64,000 nt of DNA from Taibaiella helva (GCF_003545695.1 NZ_QUZZ01000009.1:62001-126000); one strand, 5' to 3'. Positions 50,126 to 60,272 are shown, counted from the first letter of the stretch. Made by a program: numbers and translations. Notes: generated by a model not told the origin, from the sequence alone.

Positions 50126-51403
50126 ATGACTAGCAAAATTGCCGTTATCGGTCTAGGTTACGTAGGCTTGCCCCTTGCTATTGAATTTGGTAAGAAGTAT
50201 AAAGTGCTGGGCTTTGATATCAAGCAAAACCGCATCGAAGAGCTTGCCAAAGGTGAAGACAGCACCCTGGAGGCCAATATTGAAGACCTGAAACAGGTTA
50301 CGGCGCAGGTAAGCGAGGATAGAGGGCTTACGTTTTCCTTTGACGTGGAAGAGCTGAGGAACTATAACGTGTATATCGTAACCGTGCCCACGCCTATCGA
50401 CCAGTTCAAGGCTCCCGACCTCACGCCGCTGATCAAGGCTTCCGAAATGCTGGGCAAGGTACTGAAGAAAGGAGATATCGTTATTTACGAATCTACTGTT
50501 TATCCCGGCTGTACCGAAGAAGATTGTGTTCCGGTCCTGGAGCGCTTTTCCGGGCTGAAGTTCAATACCGATTTCTTCTGCGGTTATTCTCCCGAAAGGA
50601 TCAATCCCGGCGATAAGGTCAATACGCTGACCAAGATCAAGAAAGTAACCTCCGGCTCTACTCCCGAGATTGCCGATGTTGTGGACAATCTCTATTCCTC
50701 TATTATCACTGCCGGTACTCATAAGGCGCCCAGCCTTAAAGTGGCCGAAGCTTCCAAAGCGATCGAGAATGCACAACGCGATGTGAACATCTCTTTTGTC
50801 AATGAGCTTTCGCTTATTTTCGACCGTATCGGTATCGATACTACCGACGTGATCGAAGCGGCAGGTACCAAGTGGAATTTCCTCAAGTATAAGCCCGGCC
50901 TGGTCGGCGGCCATTGTATTGGCGTCGATCCCTACTACCTGGCACATAAAGCCGAGTCCCTGGGCTACCATCCGCAGGTGATCCTTTCCGGTCGGAGAGT
51001 AAATGACAATATGGGTATGTTCGTGGCCAATAAGGTCATTAAGCTGATGATCAAAAAAGGGCACAAGATCGCCGGTGCCCGCGCCCTGATCCTGGGGATT
51101 ACTTTCAAGGAGAATTGTCCCGACATCCGTAACTCCAGGGTAATTGACATTTATAACGAACTGAAGCAATTCGGGCTTAATGTTGAGGTGTTCGATCCCC
51201 ATGCCAATAAGCATGAAGTAGCGGAAGAATACGGCATTACCCTGACGGACGGACTTGGCGGCGCTTACGATGCTATCGTCCTGGCCGTAGCCCACAATGA
51301 GTTTATCCGGCTGGATTATGCCAGCATCCGGAACGGGAACGATACCGTGATCTTCGACACCAAGGCCTGCCTGGACAGAGCTCTGATCGATGCCCGGCTA
51401 TAA
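50126..51403 (+). CDS. wbpA: UDP-N-acetylglucosamine 6-dehydrogenase (WbpA/TviB-type)
   Basis: I use ATG 50126 (MTSKIAVIGLGYVGLPLAIE); the frame from 50084 is longer without need. 425 residues. GYSPERINPGDK, catalytic Cys264 in GLVGGHCIGVDPYYLAHKAE, and ILGITFKENCPDIRNSRVID are typical of the TviB/WbpA branch, which oxidises C6 of UDP-HexNAc rather than UDP-glucose. It starts the set wbpA-wbpE-wbpD-wbpB found here in one run, for UDP-GlcNAc(3NAc)A. Confidence 0.88.
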   Translation: MTSKIAVIGLGYVGLPLAIEFGKKYKVLGFDIKQNRIEELAKGEDSTLEANIEDLKQVTAQVSEDRGLTFSFDVEELRNYNVYIVTVPTPIDQFKAPDLTPLIKASEMLGKVLKKGDIVIYESTVYPGCTEEDCVPVLERFSGLKFNTDFFCGYSPERINPGDKVNTLTKIKKVTSGSTPEIADVVDNLYSSIITAGTHKAPSLKVAEASKAIENAQRDVNISFVNELSLIFDRIGIDTTDVIEAAGTKWNFLKYKPGLVGGHCIGVDPYYLAHKAESLGYHPQVILSGRRVNDNMGMFVANKVIKLMIKKGHKIAGARALILGITFKENCPDIRNSRVIDIYNELKQFGLNVEVFDPHANKHEVAEEYGITLTDGLGGAYDAIVLAVAHNEFIRLDYASIRNGNDTVIFDTKACLDRALIDARL

Positions 51404-51428
51404 TCATTAAAACGTATAAATATAGACT

Positions 51429-52556
51429 ATGAACTTACAAATGGTTGATCTGAGAGGTCAATACCAGCATATTAAAGAAGAAATAGATACCGCAGTGCTG
51501 CAGGTGATCGATTCTACCGCATTCATTAACGGACCGCAGGTAAAGCAATTCTCCGATAACCTGGAACAGTATCTTGGCGTAAAGCATGTAATCCCCTGCG
51601 CTAATGGAACAGATGCTTTGCAAATTGCACTGATGGCCCTTGGGCTTCAGCCCGGCGACGAGGTAATAGTGCCCTGCTTTACCTATGTGGCCACAGCCGA
51701 GGTCATTGCCCTGCTTCAGTTGAAGCCTGTCATGACCGAAGTTGATCCGGTTACGTTCAACCTTACAGCGGAGCTCTTTGAAAAAGCCATAACGCCGCGA
51801 ACCAAAGCTGTGGTGCCGGTACACCTGTTCGGGCAGTGTGCCGATATGGAGCCAATTCTGGCCGTAGCGCGGAAACACAATATTTTTGTAATTGAAGATA
51901 CGGCTCAGGCCATTGGCGCCGATTATACCTTCTCCGACGGAACGGTGAAAAAGGCCGGTACCATGGGCGATATCGGATGTACATCCTTTTTCCCGTCCAA
52001 AAACCTGGGATGCTATGGCGATGGCGGCGCCTTGTTTACCAACGACAGCGATCTGTTTCAGAAAATAAAAATGATTGCCAATCACGGGCAAGCCGTTAAA
52101 TATCATCATGAGGTCGTTGGGGTCAACTCGCGCCTGGATACGATACAAGCCGTTATCCTGGATATTAAGCTGAAGCATCTCGACAGCTATGCCCGCGCCC
52201 GGAATACTGCTGCAGCATACTATGACAAGGCCTTGGGTCAGTTGGATTGGATCAGCATCCCCGCCAGGCAACATAACTCTACGCATGTTTTTCACCAGTA
52301 TACCCTCAGGCTCACCGACCCTGCTGACCGGGATAAACTGAAAGCGCATCTGGAGGCGCAGAAGGTGCCGGCAATGGTATATTATCCTATTGCTTTACAT
52401 TTGCAGCAAGCTTTTAAAACGAAGGCCTTCGGTCCCGGCGATTTTCCCGTATCGGAAATGCTGTGCAGCCAGGTAATATCGCTGCCTATACATACGGAAT
52501 TAACAGACGAGCAATTGGATTTCATTGTCAATGCCGTGCTTTCTTTTAAAAGGTAA
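51429..52556 (+). CDS. wbpE: DegT/DnrJ/EryC1 sugar aminotransferase (WbpE/WlbC-like)
   Basis: 375 residues. MVDLRGQYQHIKEEIDTAVL, HVIPCANGTDALQIALMALG, GDEVIVPCFTYVATAEVIAL, VIEDTAQAIGADY, and the PLP lysine Lys191 in FFPSKNLGCYGDGGALFTND. It should aminate C3 of the 3-keto sugar made by the WbpB-like dehydrogenase, with glutamate as donor. It lies 25 nt after wbpA. The specific pathway is inferred from the neighbours. Confidence 0.85.
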   Translation: MNLQMVDLRGQYQHIKEEIDTAVLQVIDSTAFINGPQVKQFSDNLEQYLGVKHVIPCANGTDALQIALMALGLQPGDEVIVPCFTYVATAEVIALLQLKPVMTEVDPVTFNLTAELFEKAITPRTKAVVPVHLFGQCADMEPILAVARKHNIFVIEDTAQAIGADYTFSDGTVKKAGTMGDIGCTSFFPSKNLGCYGDGGALFTNDSDLFQKIKMIANHGQAVKYHHEVVGVNSRLDTIQAVILDIKLKHLDSYARARNTAAAYYDKALGQLDWISIPARQHNSTHVFHQYTLRLTDPADRDKLKAHLEAQKVPAMVYYPIALHLQQAFKTKAFGPGDFPVSEMLCSQVISLPIHTELTDEQLDFIVNAVLSFKR

Positions 52557-52574
52557 ATTAACGATTCCAGGAAT

Positions 52575-53150
52575 ATGCCTGATTACTATGTACACGAAAC
52601 AGCCGTTATCGACGAAGGCTGTACCATTGGAAAGGATGCCAAAATATGGCACTTTTCCCACATCATGCCTAAATGTGTTATCGGTGAGGCCTGCAACATA
52701 GGCCAGAACTGTGTTATCTTTCCCAACGTAGTGCTGGGCCGGAATGTAAAAGTCCAGAATAACGTTTCTATCTACGAAGGCGTAACCTGCGATGAAGACG
52801 TATTTCTCGGTCCTTCCATGGTATTTACCAATGTTATCAATCCGCGCAGCGGCGTCAACCGCCGCGGGCAATATGCCAGAACGCATGTAGGAAAAGGCGC
52901 CTCTATCGGTGCAAACGCTACTATCGTTTGCGGACACGACATTGGCGCCTTCGCTTTTATAGGCGCCGGCGCCGTGGTTACCAAAACAGTGCCTTCCTAT
53001 GCGTTGGTGGTAGGCAATCCGGCCAGGCAGATCGGTTGGATGAGCGAATATGGCCACCGGCTGGAGTTTGATGCGGCCAATAAGGCCACCTGCCCCGAAA
53101 GCGGCCAGGAATATGAGCTCGGCGAAAACGGGGTAACCCGGATCGTATAA
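52575..53150 (+). CDS. wbpD: Sugar N-acetyltransferase (WbpD/WlbB-like, left-handed beta-helix)
   Basis: 191 residues of hexapeptide repeats: [80 protein letters not shown], then [20 protein letters not shown]. This is the WbpD/WlbB type that acetylates the 3-amino group of UDP-GlcNAc3NA with acetyl-CoA. It follows wbpE by 18 nt. Confidence 0.87.
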   Translation: MPDYYVHETAVIDEGCTIGKDAKIWHFSHIMPKCVIGEACNIGQNCVIFPNVVLGRNVKVQNNVSIYEGVTCDEDVFLGPSMVFTNVINPRSGVNRRGQYARTHVGKGASIGANATIVCGHDIGAFAFIGAGAVVTKTVPSYALVVGNPARQIGWMSEYGHRLEFDAANKATCPESGQEYELGENGVTRIV

Positions 53151-53205
53151 GCTATGGCATGATTATTGCTATAGCGCACGTAAATAATAAACTTACTTTG
53201 AAATA

Positions 53206-54228
53206 ATGGTTGCTTCAGATCAGAAAGTAAAATTTGCCGTAATAGGATGCGGCCACATTGGTAAAAGGCATGCGGAAATGGTAAAACGCAATGCCGAAAG
53301 CGAGCTGGTCGCATTGATCGATGTTAAGGAAAAAAGCCAGCTGGGTATTGAGAGCTACGACGTACCCTTTTTTAGTTCACTGGAAGCCTTTCTGGCATCC
53401 GGTATTGAGACCGATGTGATCAATATCGCATCGCCCAATGGGTTTCATGCGCAGCAGGCCCTGCAGGCGCTTGACGCACGCAAGCACATCGTGATCGAAA
53501 AACCGATGGCATTGAACAAGCAGGATGCGGAGAAGGTCATTTTCAAGGCGCTGCACGTACACAAGCAGGTATTTGCTGTGATGCAGAACCGCTACTCCCC
53601 GCCCAGCGTTTGGATCAAAGAGCTGATCGAAAGCGGTAAGCTGGGACAGATCTATATGATGCAGCTGAATTGCTACTGGAACCGTGACAACCGGTACTAC
53701 AAGCCCGACAGCTGGCATGGCAAAAAGGACCTGGACGGCGGTACGCTGTTTACCCAGTTCTCGCACTTCATCGATATCATGTACTGGCTGTTCGGCGATA
53801 TCCAGAATATCCAGGGCAAGTTCAACGACTTTAACCATAAGGACCTGACCGATTTCGAAGACAGCGGCTTTGTAAGCTTTGATTTCGTGAATGGTGGTAT
53901 GGGCTGCCTTAACTATTCCACCTCGGTATGGAACCAGAATCTCGAAAGCTCTATGACGATCATAGCCGAGAACGGCTCCATAAAGATCGGTGGTCAATAT
54001 ATGGATAAGGTAGAATACTGCCATGTAAAGGACTATGAAATGCCCCAGCTGGCGCCTACCAATCCCGGCAACGACTATGGCGCTTACAAAGGCTCGGCGG
54101 CCAACCATCACTATGTGATCGAGAATGTTGTGGATGTGCTGAAAGGCAGGGCGGCCATTACCACTAATGCGCTTGAAGGCCTTAAAGTGGTAGACATTAT
54201 CGAGAAAATTTACGCTCTGAACAAGTAA
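53206..54228 (+). CDS. wbpB: Gfo/Idh/MocA sugar 3-dehydrogenase (WbpB/WlbA-like)
   Basis: 340 residues. Rossmann start FAVIGCGHIGKRHAEMVKRN, HIVIEKPMALNKQDAEKVIF (EKP motif), QNRYSPPSVWIKELIESGKL, NCYWNRDNRYYKPDSWHGKK and DGGTLFTQFSHFIDIMYWLF. WbpB/WlbA oxidises C3 of UDP-GlcNAcA with tightly held NAD+. In the Pseudomonas-type enzyme, 2-oxoglutarate re-oxidises the NADH and is reduced to 2-hydroxyglutarate. The gene after it (2 nt gap) encodes an L-2-hydroxyglutarate oxidase. Confidence 0.87.
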   Translation: MVASDQKVKFAVIGCGHIGKRHAEMVKRNAESELVALIDVKEKSQLGIESYDVPFFSSLEAFLASGIETDVINIASPNGFHAQQALQALDARKHIVIEKPMALNKQDAEKVIFKALHVHKQVFAVMQNRYSPPSVWIKELIESGKLGQIYMMQLNCYWNRDNRYYKPDSWHGKKDLDGGTLFTQFSHFIDIMYWLFGDIQNIQGKFNDFNHKDLTDFEDSGFVSFDFVNGGMGCLNYSTSVWNQNLESSMTIIAENGSIKIGGQYMDKVEYCHVKDYEMPQLAPTNPGNDYGAYKGSAANHHYVIENVVDVLKGRAAITTNALEGLKVVDIIEKIYALNK

Positions 54229-54230
54229 TA

Positions 54231-55424
54231 ATGGAATCAGCACTAGGCGTCATAGGAGGAGGTATCGTAGGGTTGGCCGTGGCGTATAAGCTGCAGCTGA
54301 GGTATCCGGATAAGAAGATCATTGTTTTTGAAAAGGATGCGGAAATCGGAATGCACCAGTCGGGCCGCAACAGCGGAGTGCTGCACTGCGGGTTATATTA
54401 TGAGCCCGGATCTTTAAAGGCAAAACTGGCTGTCTCCGGCATAAGGCAGATGACTGCATTCTGCCGGGAACACGAGATACAGCATGAAATTTGTGGCAAG
54501 GTAGTCGTCGCATCAGATGAAAGAGAGGCCGGCTTCCTTAAAAATTTACATGCGCGGGGTACTGCAAATGGCTTGCAGGGATTGGAATTTCTTACGGGAG
54601 CGGCCTTGGCGCAACGCGAACCCTATGTTTCGGCAAAAGAGGCATTGCTGGTGCCGGAGGAAGGAATCGTGGACTATAAAGCGGTAATGCAAAAGCTAAA
54701 GGAGCTTATCCTGGCCAGGAATGGAGCCGTGCTGATGGGTACCAGGATCAATAAGGTAGTGGAGGGGAATAATGAGGTGATTGTATCAGATGGCACAAAG
54801 GAATGGAAGCTTGATGCCGTAGTAAGCTGCGCAGGCCTTCATTCTGACAGGATATACCGGCAATTTACACGTCAGAGGAGGCCGTTGCGTATCGTGCCTT
54901 TCAGGGGAGAATATATGATGCTGAAACCCGAAGCAAAGCATCTGGTCAACCATTTGGTATATCCCGTGCCCGATCCAGAGTATCCCTTTTTGGGCGTGCA
55001 TTTTACCAGGATGATATCGGGTGCACGGGAAGTAGGCCCCAATGCCGTATTTGCGTTAAAAAGAGAAGGATATGTGAACACGCAATTTTCCCTTAAGGAT
55101 ACGGTTGATGCAGTCACCTACAAGGGTTTCATGGCCTTTCTTGCTAAAAACTTCTCTTTTAGTATGGGCGAATTTTATAGCTCCATTAATGCAAAAGCTT
55201 TCCTGAAGAAGGCTCAAAAGCTGATACCAGATATAAAGATGGAGCATTTTGTGAAAGGAACTGCCGGTGTAAGGGCCCAGGCTATGGACGCCAGGGGAAA
55301 GCTAATCATGGACTTTAATGTGATCAGGCAGGGACGGCAGGTGCATGTCTTAAATGCGCCTTCGCCCGGAGCTACGGCATCGCTGGCCATCGCCGATTAT
55401 ATCATCAGTGAATATATAAACTAA
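54231..55424 (+). CDS. lhgO: L-2-hydroxyglutarate oxidase (LhgO-type FAD enzyme)
   Basis: 397 residues. FAD loop GVIGGGIVGLAVAYKL, then MHQSGRNSGVLHCGLYYEPG, SLKAKLAVSGIRQMTAFCRE, VPFRGEYMMLKPEAKHLVNH, VYPVPDPEYPFLGVHFTRMI and GTAGVRAQAMDARGKLIMDF. These are LhgO signatures. The enzyme oxidises L-2-hydroxyglutarate to 2-oxoglutarate and passes electrons to the quinone pool. It starts 2 nt after the wbpB-like gene and ends 5 nt before the next aminotransferase gene, so it is deeply embedded in the sugar operon. A role in recycling the WbpB by-product is inferred. Confidence 0.88.
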   Translation: MESALGVIGGGIVGLAVAYKLQLRYPDKKIIVFEKDAEIGMHQSGRNSGVLHCGLYYEPGSLKAKLAVSGIRQMTAFCREHEIQHEICGKVVVASDEREAGFLKNLHARGTANGLQGLEFLTGAALAQREPYVSAKEALLVPEEGIVDYKAVMQKLKELILARNGAVLMGTRINKVVEGNNEVIVSDGTKEWKLDAVVSCAGLHSDRIYRQFTRQRRPLRIVPFRGEYMMLKPEAKHLVNHLVYPVPDPEYPFLGVHFTRMISGAREVGPNAVFALKREGYVNTQFSLKDTVDAVTYKGFMAFLAKNFSFSMGEFYSSINAKAFLKKAQKLIPDIKMEHFVKGTAGVRAQAMDARGKLIMDFNVIRQGRQVHVLNAPSPGATASLAIADYIISEYIN

Positions 55425-55429
55425 AAACT

Positions 55430-56530
55430 ATGGATTTCATCCCTTTGGCAAGCCCCGATATCCGGGACGCGGATATCGAACTGGTCAACCAGGTTCTAAG
55501 ATCAGGAATGCTGATCCAGGGAGCCTATGTAAATAAGCTGGAAGGCGAATTCAGGCAAATTACGAATACCGGTGCGGCAATAGCTGTATCTAACGGTACT
55601 GCAACTTTGCATCTCGCCCTGAAAGTGTTGGGCATAGGGCCGGGAGATGAAGTGATCGTTCCTGCATTCTCTTATGTGGCTACAGCCAACGTTGTGGAGC
55701 TGGTAGGAGCCACACCTATTTTTGTAGATATTGATCTTGCGACGTTCAACATAGATGTTGCGGGAATAGAAGAAAAGATCACCAGCCGCACCAGGGCTAT
55801 CATTCCGGTTCATGAATTTGGCCTGGCATGCGATATAGCATCGGTATGCGTCCTGGCGAAGAAGCATAACCTATTCGTGATCGAAGATGCAGCCTGCGCC
55901 TTGGGAGCTACTCAGAATGACCAGCCTGTAGGCAGCTTCGGCGATTTCGGATCTTTTTCCCTGCATCCCAGGAAATCTATAACCAGTGGGGAAGGCGGCA
56001 TCATTACGACCAATTCGCCGGCATTTGAACAAAAGCTCCGGCAGCTCCGGAACCACGGCATTGAGATGGAGGGCGGGAAAATGATATTCGAGGAAGCCGG
56101 CTTCAATTACCGTATGACGGACATTCAGGCAGCGCTGGCTTATAGCCAGATACTGCGCTTGCAGACCATATTGAAGGACAAGCAGCGATTGGCAGAAATA
56201 TATTTCAATGAAATTAAGCGCGAAGGAATAGTGCTGCCATATGTCCCCAAGGGAATGAACCATACCTGGCAAACCTTCCATGTGCTGCTGGGCGAAGATC
56301 TTGACCAGGCACATACAATACAGGCTTTAAGAAACGAAAATATTGGCGTGAACTATGGCGCCCAGTGTATTCCTGCTCAGAAGTATTATCTGAAAAAATA
56401 TGAATTGGATTCGGCCACCCTTTTTCCCAATGCGCTCAGAGCATATCAAAAAGGAATAGCCTTGCCACTTTACGAAAAACTGACCGACAAACAAATTTCA
56501 GCAATTGCGCAAAAAGTAAATAAACTATGA
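55430..56530 (+). CDS. DegT/DnrJ/EryC1 sugar aminotransferase (second)
   Basis: 366 residues. [56 protein letters not shown], and the PLP lysine Lys182 in [20 protein letters not shown]. The [12 protein letters not shown] form is typical of nucleotide-sugar 4- or 3-aminotransferases acting on keto sugars. Its stop overlaps the start of the next SDR gene by 4 nt (ATGA), so the two are coupled. Substrate unknown. Confidence 0.87.
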   Translation: MDFIPLASPDIRDADIELVNQVLRSGMLIQGAYVNKLEGEFRQITNTGAAIAVSNGTATLHLALKVLGIGPGDEVIVPAFSYVATANVVELVGATPIFVDIDLATFNIDVAGIEEKITSRTRAIIPVHEFGLACDIASVCVLAKKHNLFVIEDAACALGATQNDQPVGSFGDFGSFSLHPRKSITSGEGGIITTNSPAFEQKLRQLRNHGIEMEGGKMIFEEAGFNYRMTDIQAALAYSQILRLQTILKDKQRLAEIYFNEIKREGIVLPYVPKGMNHTWQTFHVLLGEDLDQAHTIQALRNENIGVNYGAQCIPAQKYYLKKYELDSATLFPNALRAYQKGIALPLYEKLTDKQISAIAQKVNKL

Positions 56531-57480
56531 TAACGAACAAGAACATCTTCATTACCGGAGGAGCCGGGTTTATTGCTAACACTTTGATCCGGCAATATGT
56601 TGAGCACAACAAGATCACCGTGTATGATAACTTTCACCGGGATACGCTGAGCGGCAGCGGACTTGCAGATCATCCCAACATCAGGATCATTAAAGGAGAT
56701 GTGCTGGACCTTCCCCTGTTGACGGAAAGTATGAAGGGTGCAGATATTGTTGTGCATGCGGCGGGTATCGCCGGTATTGATACTGTAGTAAAAGACCCGG
56801 TGCGGACAATGACCGTAAACATGATCGGTACCGCCAACGCATTGGAGGCAGCCCATAAGAATGGGGTAAAGGACCGCTTTATCGATTTCTCTACTTCCGA
56901 AATATTTGGGTCCATGGCCTATAAATCTACGGAAGAGGACAACACCGTTGCGGGTTCGGCCGGGGAGGCCCGTTGGGTATACGCGGTTAGTAAGCTGGCC
57001 GGCGAACATCTTGCGCACGCCTATTACAAGCAGTACAATTTGCCGGTAGTAACAGTAAGGCCGTTTAACGTATACGGGCCGGGACAAACAGGTGAAGGCG
57101 CGCTGCAGATATTCATTAAAAGAGCGTTGAAGAACGAAGAGATATTCATCAATGGCGATGGTGCCCAGATCAGGGCCTGGTGCTACGTAGATGATTTTGT
57201 CGATTGCCTGATCAGGTGTATCGAAGATCCTAAAGCCGTTGGTCACAGCTTTAACCTGGGCAACCAAAGGGCCGTAATCACTACACTGGGTCTTGCGCAA
57301 ACGGTTTGCCGCGTACTGGGCTCATCCTCCAAAATCAGTCACAAACCAGCCTTAAGCGCCGATATCGAATTGAGGATACCCAGTGTGACTAAAACTGAAG
57401 AGGTGCTGGGCTTTAAAGCCAAAGTCGATCTGGAGGAGGGTATCAGAAATACGGCTGAATATTTTAAAAGCATTGTGTAG
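56527..57480 (+). CDS. NAD-dependent epimerase/dehydratase (extended SDR)
   Basis: 317 residues. NAD loop [36 protein letters not shown], Tyr-x3-Lys in [27 protein letters not shown] and [16 protein letters not shown]. It acts on a nucleotide sugar as epimerase or dehydratase; the Ala in GFIA replaces the usual Gly. It overlaps the preceding aminotransferase gene by 4 nt. The exact reaction cannot be told. Confidence 0.85.
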   Translation: MITNKNIFITGGAGFIANTLIRQYVEHNKITVYDNFHRDTLSGSGLADHPNIRIIKGDVLDLPLLTESMKGADIVVHAAGIAGIDTVVKDPVRTMTVNMIGTANALEAAHKNGVKDRFIDFSTSEIFGSMAYKSTEEDNTVAGSAGEARWVYAVSKLAGEHLAHAYYKQYNLPVVTVRPFNVYGPGQTGEGALQIFIKRALKNEEIFINGDGAQIRAWCYVDDFVDCLIRCIEDPKAVGHSFNLGNQRAVITTLGLAQTVCRVLGSSSKISHKPALSADIELRIPSVTKTEEVLGFKAKVDLEEGIRNTAEYFKSIV

Positions 57481-57577
57481 GTTACAGATGGGGCAGGCGG
57501 CAGCAAAATGGATAAGCAGTTAGCTGCGTACATTGCTGCTTCTGCTTTGTAGCGGTAAATAATAATTTTCCGATACT

Positions 57578-58495
57578 ATGAATGTCAGAAACAGGATAAT
57601 AGTTACCGGGGCTGGTGGCCTCATTGGTTCCTATGCTATGCGTGATTTGCACAGCAGGGGATTCGATGTTTTGGGAATATATAGTGAACGTACGAGGCCG
57701 GCAGCCAATGCTCCCTGGCCTTATCTTATTTTAGATCTGGCCAAAGACCATATCCCGCAAAGCATATTATCGGAAAACGATACTGTTGTCCATTGTGCAG
57801 CCCAGATTCCTGTAACCTTTGCAGATACCGAGCAGATTTATCATAAGAATAAGCAAATAGATGACAATATTATTGCTGCGGTACAAGAGAATGGAGCGCA
57901 CTTGATCTTTATTTCTTCCACAAGTGTTTATGGGCTTTCCAAAGATGAAAGGAACGAGGAAAGTGTCGTGAACATCAACAATCTTTACAGCCGGGGTAAG
58001 TATGAAACAGAGCAGAAAATAGGTCGACTGTTGTCGGAGAAGAAGAAAATAATCCTGCGAATTAATGCTCCTTATGCACCGGAGCAACGGAACAGTACCG
58101 TTTTGAAAATCTTTATTGAGAAAGCGTTATCTGACCAGCCTATTTCTTATCATGGACAAGGAAACAGGGAACAGGACTTTACTGCTGCATCTGATGTCGC
58201 TTCTGCAATTGCGGCAGCGCATGTAGCAGATGTTTCGGCAAATGGTGTATTCAATATTTCAGGTGGAGCACCAATAAATATGCGGGAACTGGCAGCACTT
58301 ATCGTTGGATTGATTCCTGGCTGCAAGAGTACAATAACCTCTTCGGGGGCAGCCGATGAGCAGGAAGCGTACAAGGCTAATTTCTCTATTGAAAAGGCGG
58401 AGAAGTTTTTAAGATGGAAGCCGAAGGTTCGGCTTAGGGACGGCATACTTCATTGGGTCAATCATTATAAAGATGAAAATCGGGATATTTTCTGA
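57578..58495 (+). CDS. NAD(P)-dependent sugar reductase/epimerase (extended SDR)
   Basis: 305 residues. IIVTGAGGLIGSYAMRDLHS, VVHCAAQIPVTF, IFISSTSVYGLSKDERNEES, Tyr-x3-Lys in LYSRGKYETEQKIG, and FNISGGAPINMRELAALIVG. It does not match RmlD closely enough to call it that. It overlaps the phosphoesterase gene by 23 nt. Lower GC than the wbp genes upstream marks the start of a different-looking segment. Confidence 0.82.
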   Translation: MNVRNRIIVTGAGGLIGSYAMRDLHSRGFDVLGIYSERTRPAANAPWPYLILDLAKDHIPQSILSENDTVVHCAAQIPVTFADTEQIYHKNKQIDDNIIAAVQENGAHLIFISSTSVYGLSKDERNEESVVNINNLYSRGKYETEQKIGRLLSEKKKIILRINAPYAPEQRNSTVLKIFIEKALSDQPISYHGQGNREQDFTAASDVASAIAAAHVADVSANGVFNISGGAPINMRELAALIVGLIPGCKSTITSSGAADEQEAYKANFSIEKAEKFLRWKPKVRLRDGILHWVNHYKDENRDIF

Positions 58496-59165
58496 TGCTC
58501 ACGGCAATGAAATTGGATTTGAGCAATGCCTGCATTGGCTCAGATCGGTTGCTGATGAAATTTATTTTTTGGGAGATGCCGTTGGTTATTTTCCTTTCCC
58601 CAATGAGATAATCGATGAATTGAGGACCGGTGCAAAGATTCATTCCCTGATGGGTAACCACGATGCAATGTTATTGGGATTCCTGGCCTATGAAGAAAGC
58701 AAGGAAGATATTTACAGGTTGAAGCAATCGAAGGAAAAATTGTCAGCTGCGAATGAAAAGTTCATGGAGCGCCTTACGCCATTTAGAGAGCTGAATATCG
58801 ATGGGAAGCGCGTGCTATTCGTTCACGGTAGCCCTCACAATCCTTTGAATGGCTATTTTTATCCGGATACGTCCGTTGAGCAATTTGAACATGTACCCTA
58901 TGATGTTATTTTTATGGGGCACACGCACCGCTCGTTTATAAAAGAAATAAACCAGAAGCTGATTGTCAATGTGGGCTCCTGTGGATTTTCAAGGGATATC
59001 GGTAATGTAATAACAGCGGCATTATATGATACGGTCACAGACAATATTGAAATGAATCATCTATGCCTGGATATTGATCTGGTTCTGAAAAAATACGAGA
59101 ATGATATTCACGACTCTGTAAAAGAAGTATTAAGAAGAAACAACAAGCCTATTCATGAAACATGA
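58473..59165 (+). CDS. Calcineurin-like metallophosphoesterase
   Basis: 230 residues. All metal motifs are present: GIFSDAHGNEIG (DxH), FLGDAVGY (GD), LMGNHDAMLL (GNHD), FVHGSPHNPLN and FMGHTHRSF (GHTH). It resembles YfcE/YmdB-type enzymes that hydrolyse phosphodi- or monoesters. It sits inside the glycan operon, overlapping the upstream SDR gene by 23 nt and the downstream ATP-grasp gene by 11 nt, so it probably works with them. Substrate unknown. Confidence 0.87.
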   Translation: MKIGIFSDAHGNEIGFEQCLHWLRSVADEIYFLGDAVGYFPFPNEIIDELRTGAKIHSLMGNHDAMLLGFLAYEESKEDIYRLKQSKEKLSAANEKFMERLTPFRELNIDGKRVLFVHGSPHNPLNGYFYPDTSVEQFEHVPYDVIFMGHTHRSFIKEINQKLIVNVGSCGFSRDIGNVITAALYDTVTDNIEMNHLCLDIDLVLKKYENDIHDSVKEVLRRNNKPIHET

Positions 59166-60219
59166 CATTACAGTTTTAGTCACCGGGGTAGGAGGAGGTG
59201 GTTTGGGAGAGCAACTGATCAAATCGCTACGGCTATCGGAAACGGTCAATTATAAAATTGTTGGCACTGACGTTACGGAACAAAGTAAAGGTTTGATGGA
59301 AGTTGATATCCCACACATCGTTCCTTTTGCCAATGATCCTGGTTATATACTCCAGCTGCTCACTCTTTGTGCAAAATATGATGTGAAAGCTGTATTTCCA
59401 GGGTCGGAGCCGGAGCTGAAAGCAATCAGCGATCACTATGAAGCGTTTATTGCAGCAGGTATTTTTTTGCCGATCAATCCTCGGGAAGTGTTGGATATAT
59501 GTTTTGATAAATTCAAAACGGTTACTTTCTTAAAGGAAAATGGATTTGCATATCCTAAGTCTCAACATGTGAGCGCTGAAGCCGATTTGGGGAAAATCGA
59601 CTTTTTACCAGCCGTGCTCAAACCCTCCGTGGGCGGCAGTGGCTCTGCGAACATCATGATTGCGCAAACACAAGAGGAATTGATCGTATTTGGAAAATAT
59701 CTTTTGACCATTTATAACGAGTATATCGTTCAGGAGTATGTGGGTACCGCGGACCATGAATATACTATAGGCGTGTTAATTGATATGGAAGGCACTTTAA
59801 TCAATTCCATAGGTATTAGGCGCAATATTATAGCAGGTTTGGGTAACAAGATCAAAATTAAGAACAGGACAGGAAAACGAGACTTAGGATCGCACCTCGT
59901 TGTCAGTAGTGGTATATCGCAGGGCGAAGTGGGAAAGTATGAAATGGTAACCAGGGCATGTGAGCGGTTGGCGCTGGCCTTGGGTGCAAGAAGCGCTCTG
60001 AATATTCAGTGTCGCTATTACGAAGGTAAAGTTTATGTGTTCGAGATCAATCCGAGATATTCGGGAACTACATCTTTACGGGCTATGGCTGGTTATAATG
60101 AGCCTGATATAATGGTGAGAAAATATTTACTCGGCGAGGCAATAACACCCAATTTTGATTTCGAACATTGTACCATAATGAGGGGATTGCAGGAGGTAAT
60201 AATAGCTCCCATACAGTAA
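59155..60219 (+). CDS. ATP-grasp ligase (CarB-like fold)
   Basis: 354 residues. An N-terminal pre-ATP-grasp Rossmann-like domain (TVLVTGVGGGGLGEQLIKSL, VFPGSEPELKAISDH), then an ATP-grasp domain: FLKENGFAYPKSQHVS, AVLKPSVGGSGSANI (P-loop-like), IVQEYVGTADHEYTIGVLID and VYVFEINPRYSGTTSLRAMA (metal Glu-x-Asn). Such enzymes join a carboxylate to an amine through an acyl phosphate. In a glycan operon, attachment of an amino acid or other acid to an amino sugar is plausible but inferred. Confidence 0.85.
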   Translation: MKHDITVLVTGVGGGGLGEQLIKSLRLSETVNYKIVGTDVTEQSKGLMEVDIPHIVPFANDPGYILQLLTLCAKYDVKAVFPGSEPELKAISDHYEAFIAAGIFLPINPREVLDICFDKFKTVTFLKENGFAYPKSQHVSAEADLGKIDFLPAVLKPSVGGSGSANIMIAQTQEELIVFGKYLLTIYNEYIVQEYVGTADHEYTIGVLIDMEGTLINSIGIRRNIIAGLGNKIKIKNRTGKRDLGSHLVVSSGISQGEVGKYEMVTRACERLALALGARSALNIQCRYYEGKVYVFEINPRYSGTTSLRAMAGYNEPDIMVRKYLLGEAITPNFDFEHCTIMRGLQEVIIAPIQ

Positions 60220-60272
60220 AAACAATGGTCCGGGAAACGATGAGCCGGGAGTAATAAGTGTAAATTTTTTTT

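Noticed and set aside
50153-51295. 380-codon minus-strand frame opposite the wbpA-like gene
   Set aside because: Shadow; the plus strand carries the intact dehydrogenase with catalytic Cys.
57510-57554. Tiny ORF of 14 codons (ATG to TAG) before the SDR gene
   Set aside because: Too short to support, with no ribosome-binding or conservation evidence.
57578-58495. Calling this SDR gene rmlD
   Set aside because: It has a generic extended-SDR pattern and lies far from rmlABC among unrelated modification genes.
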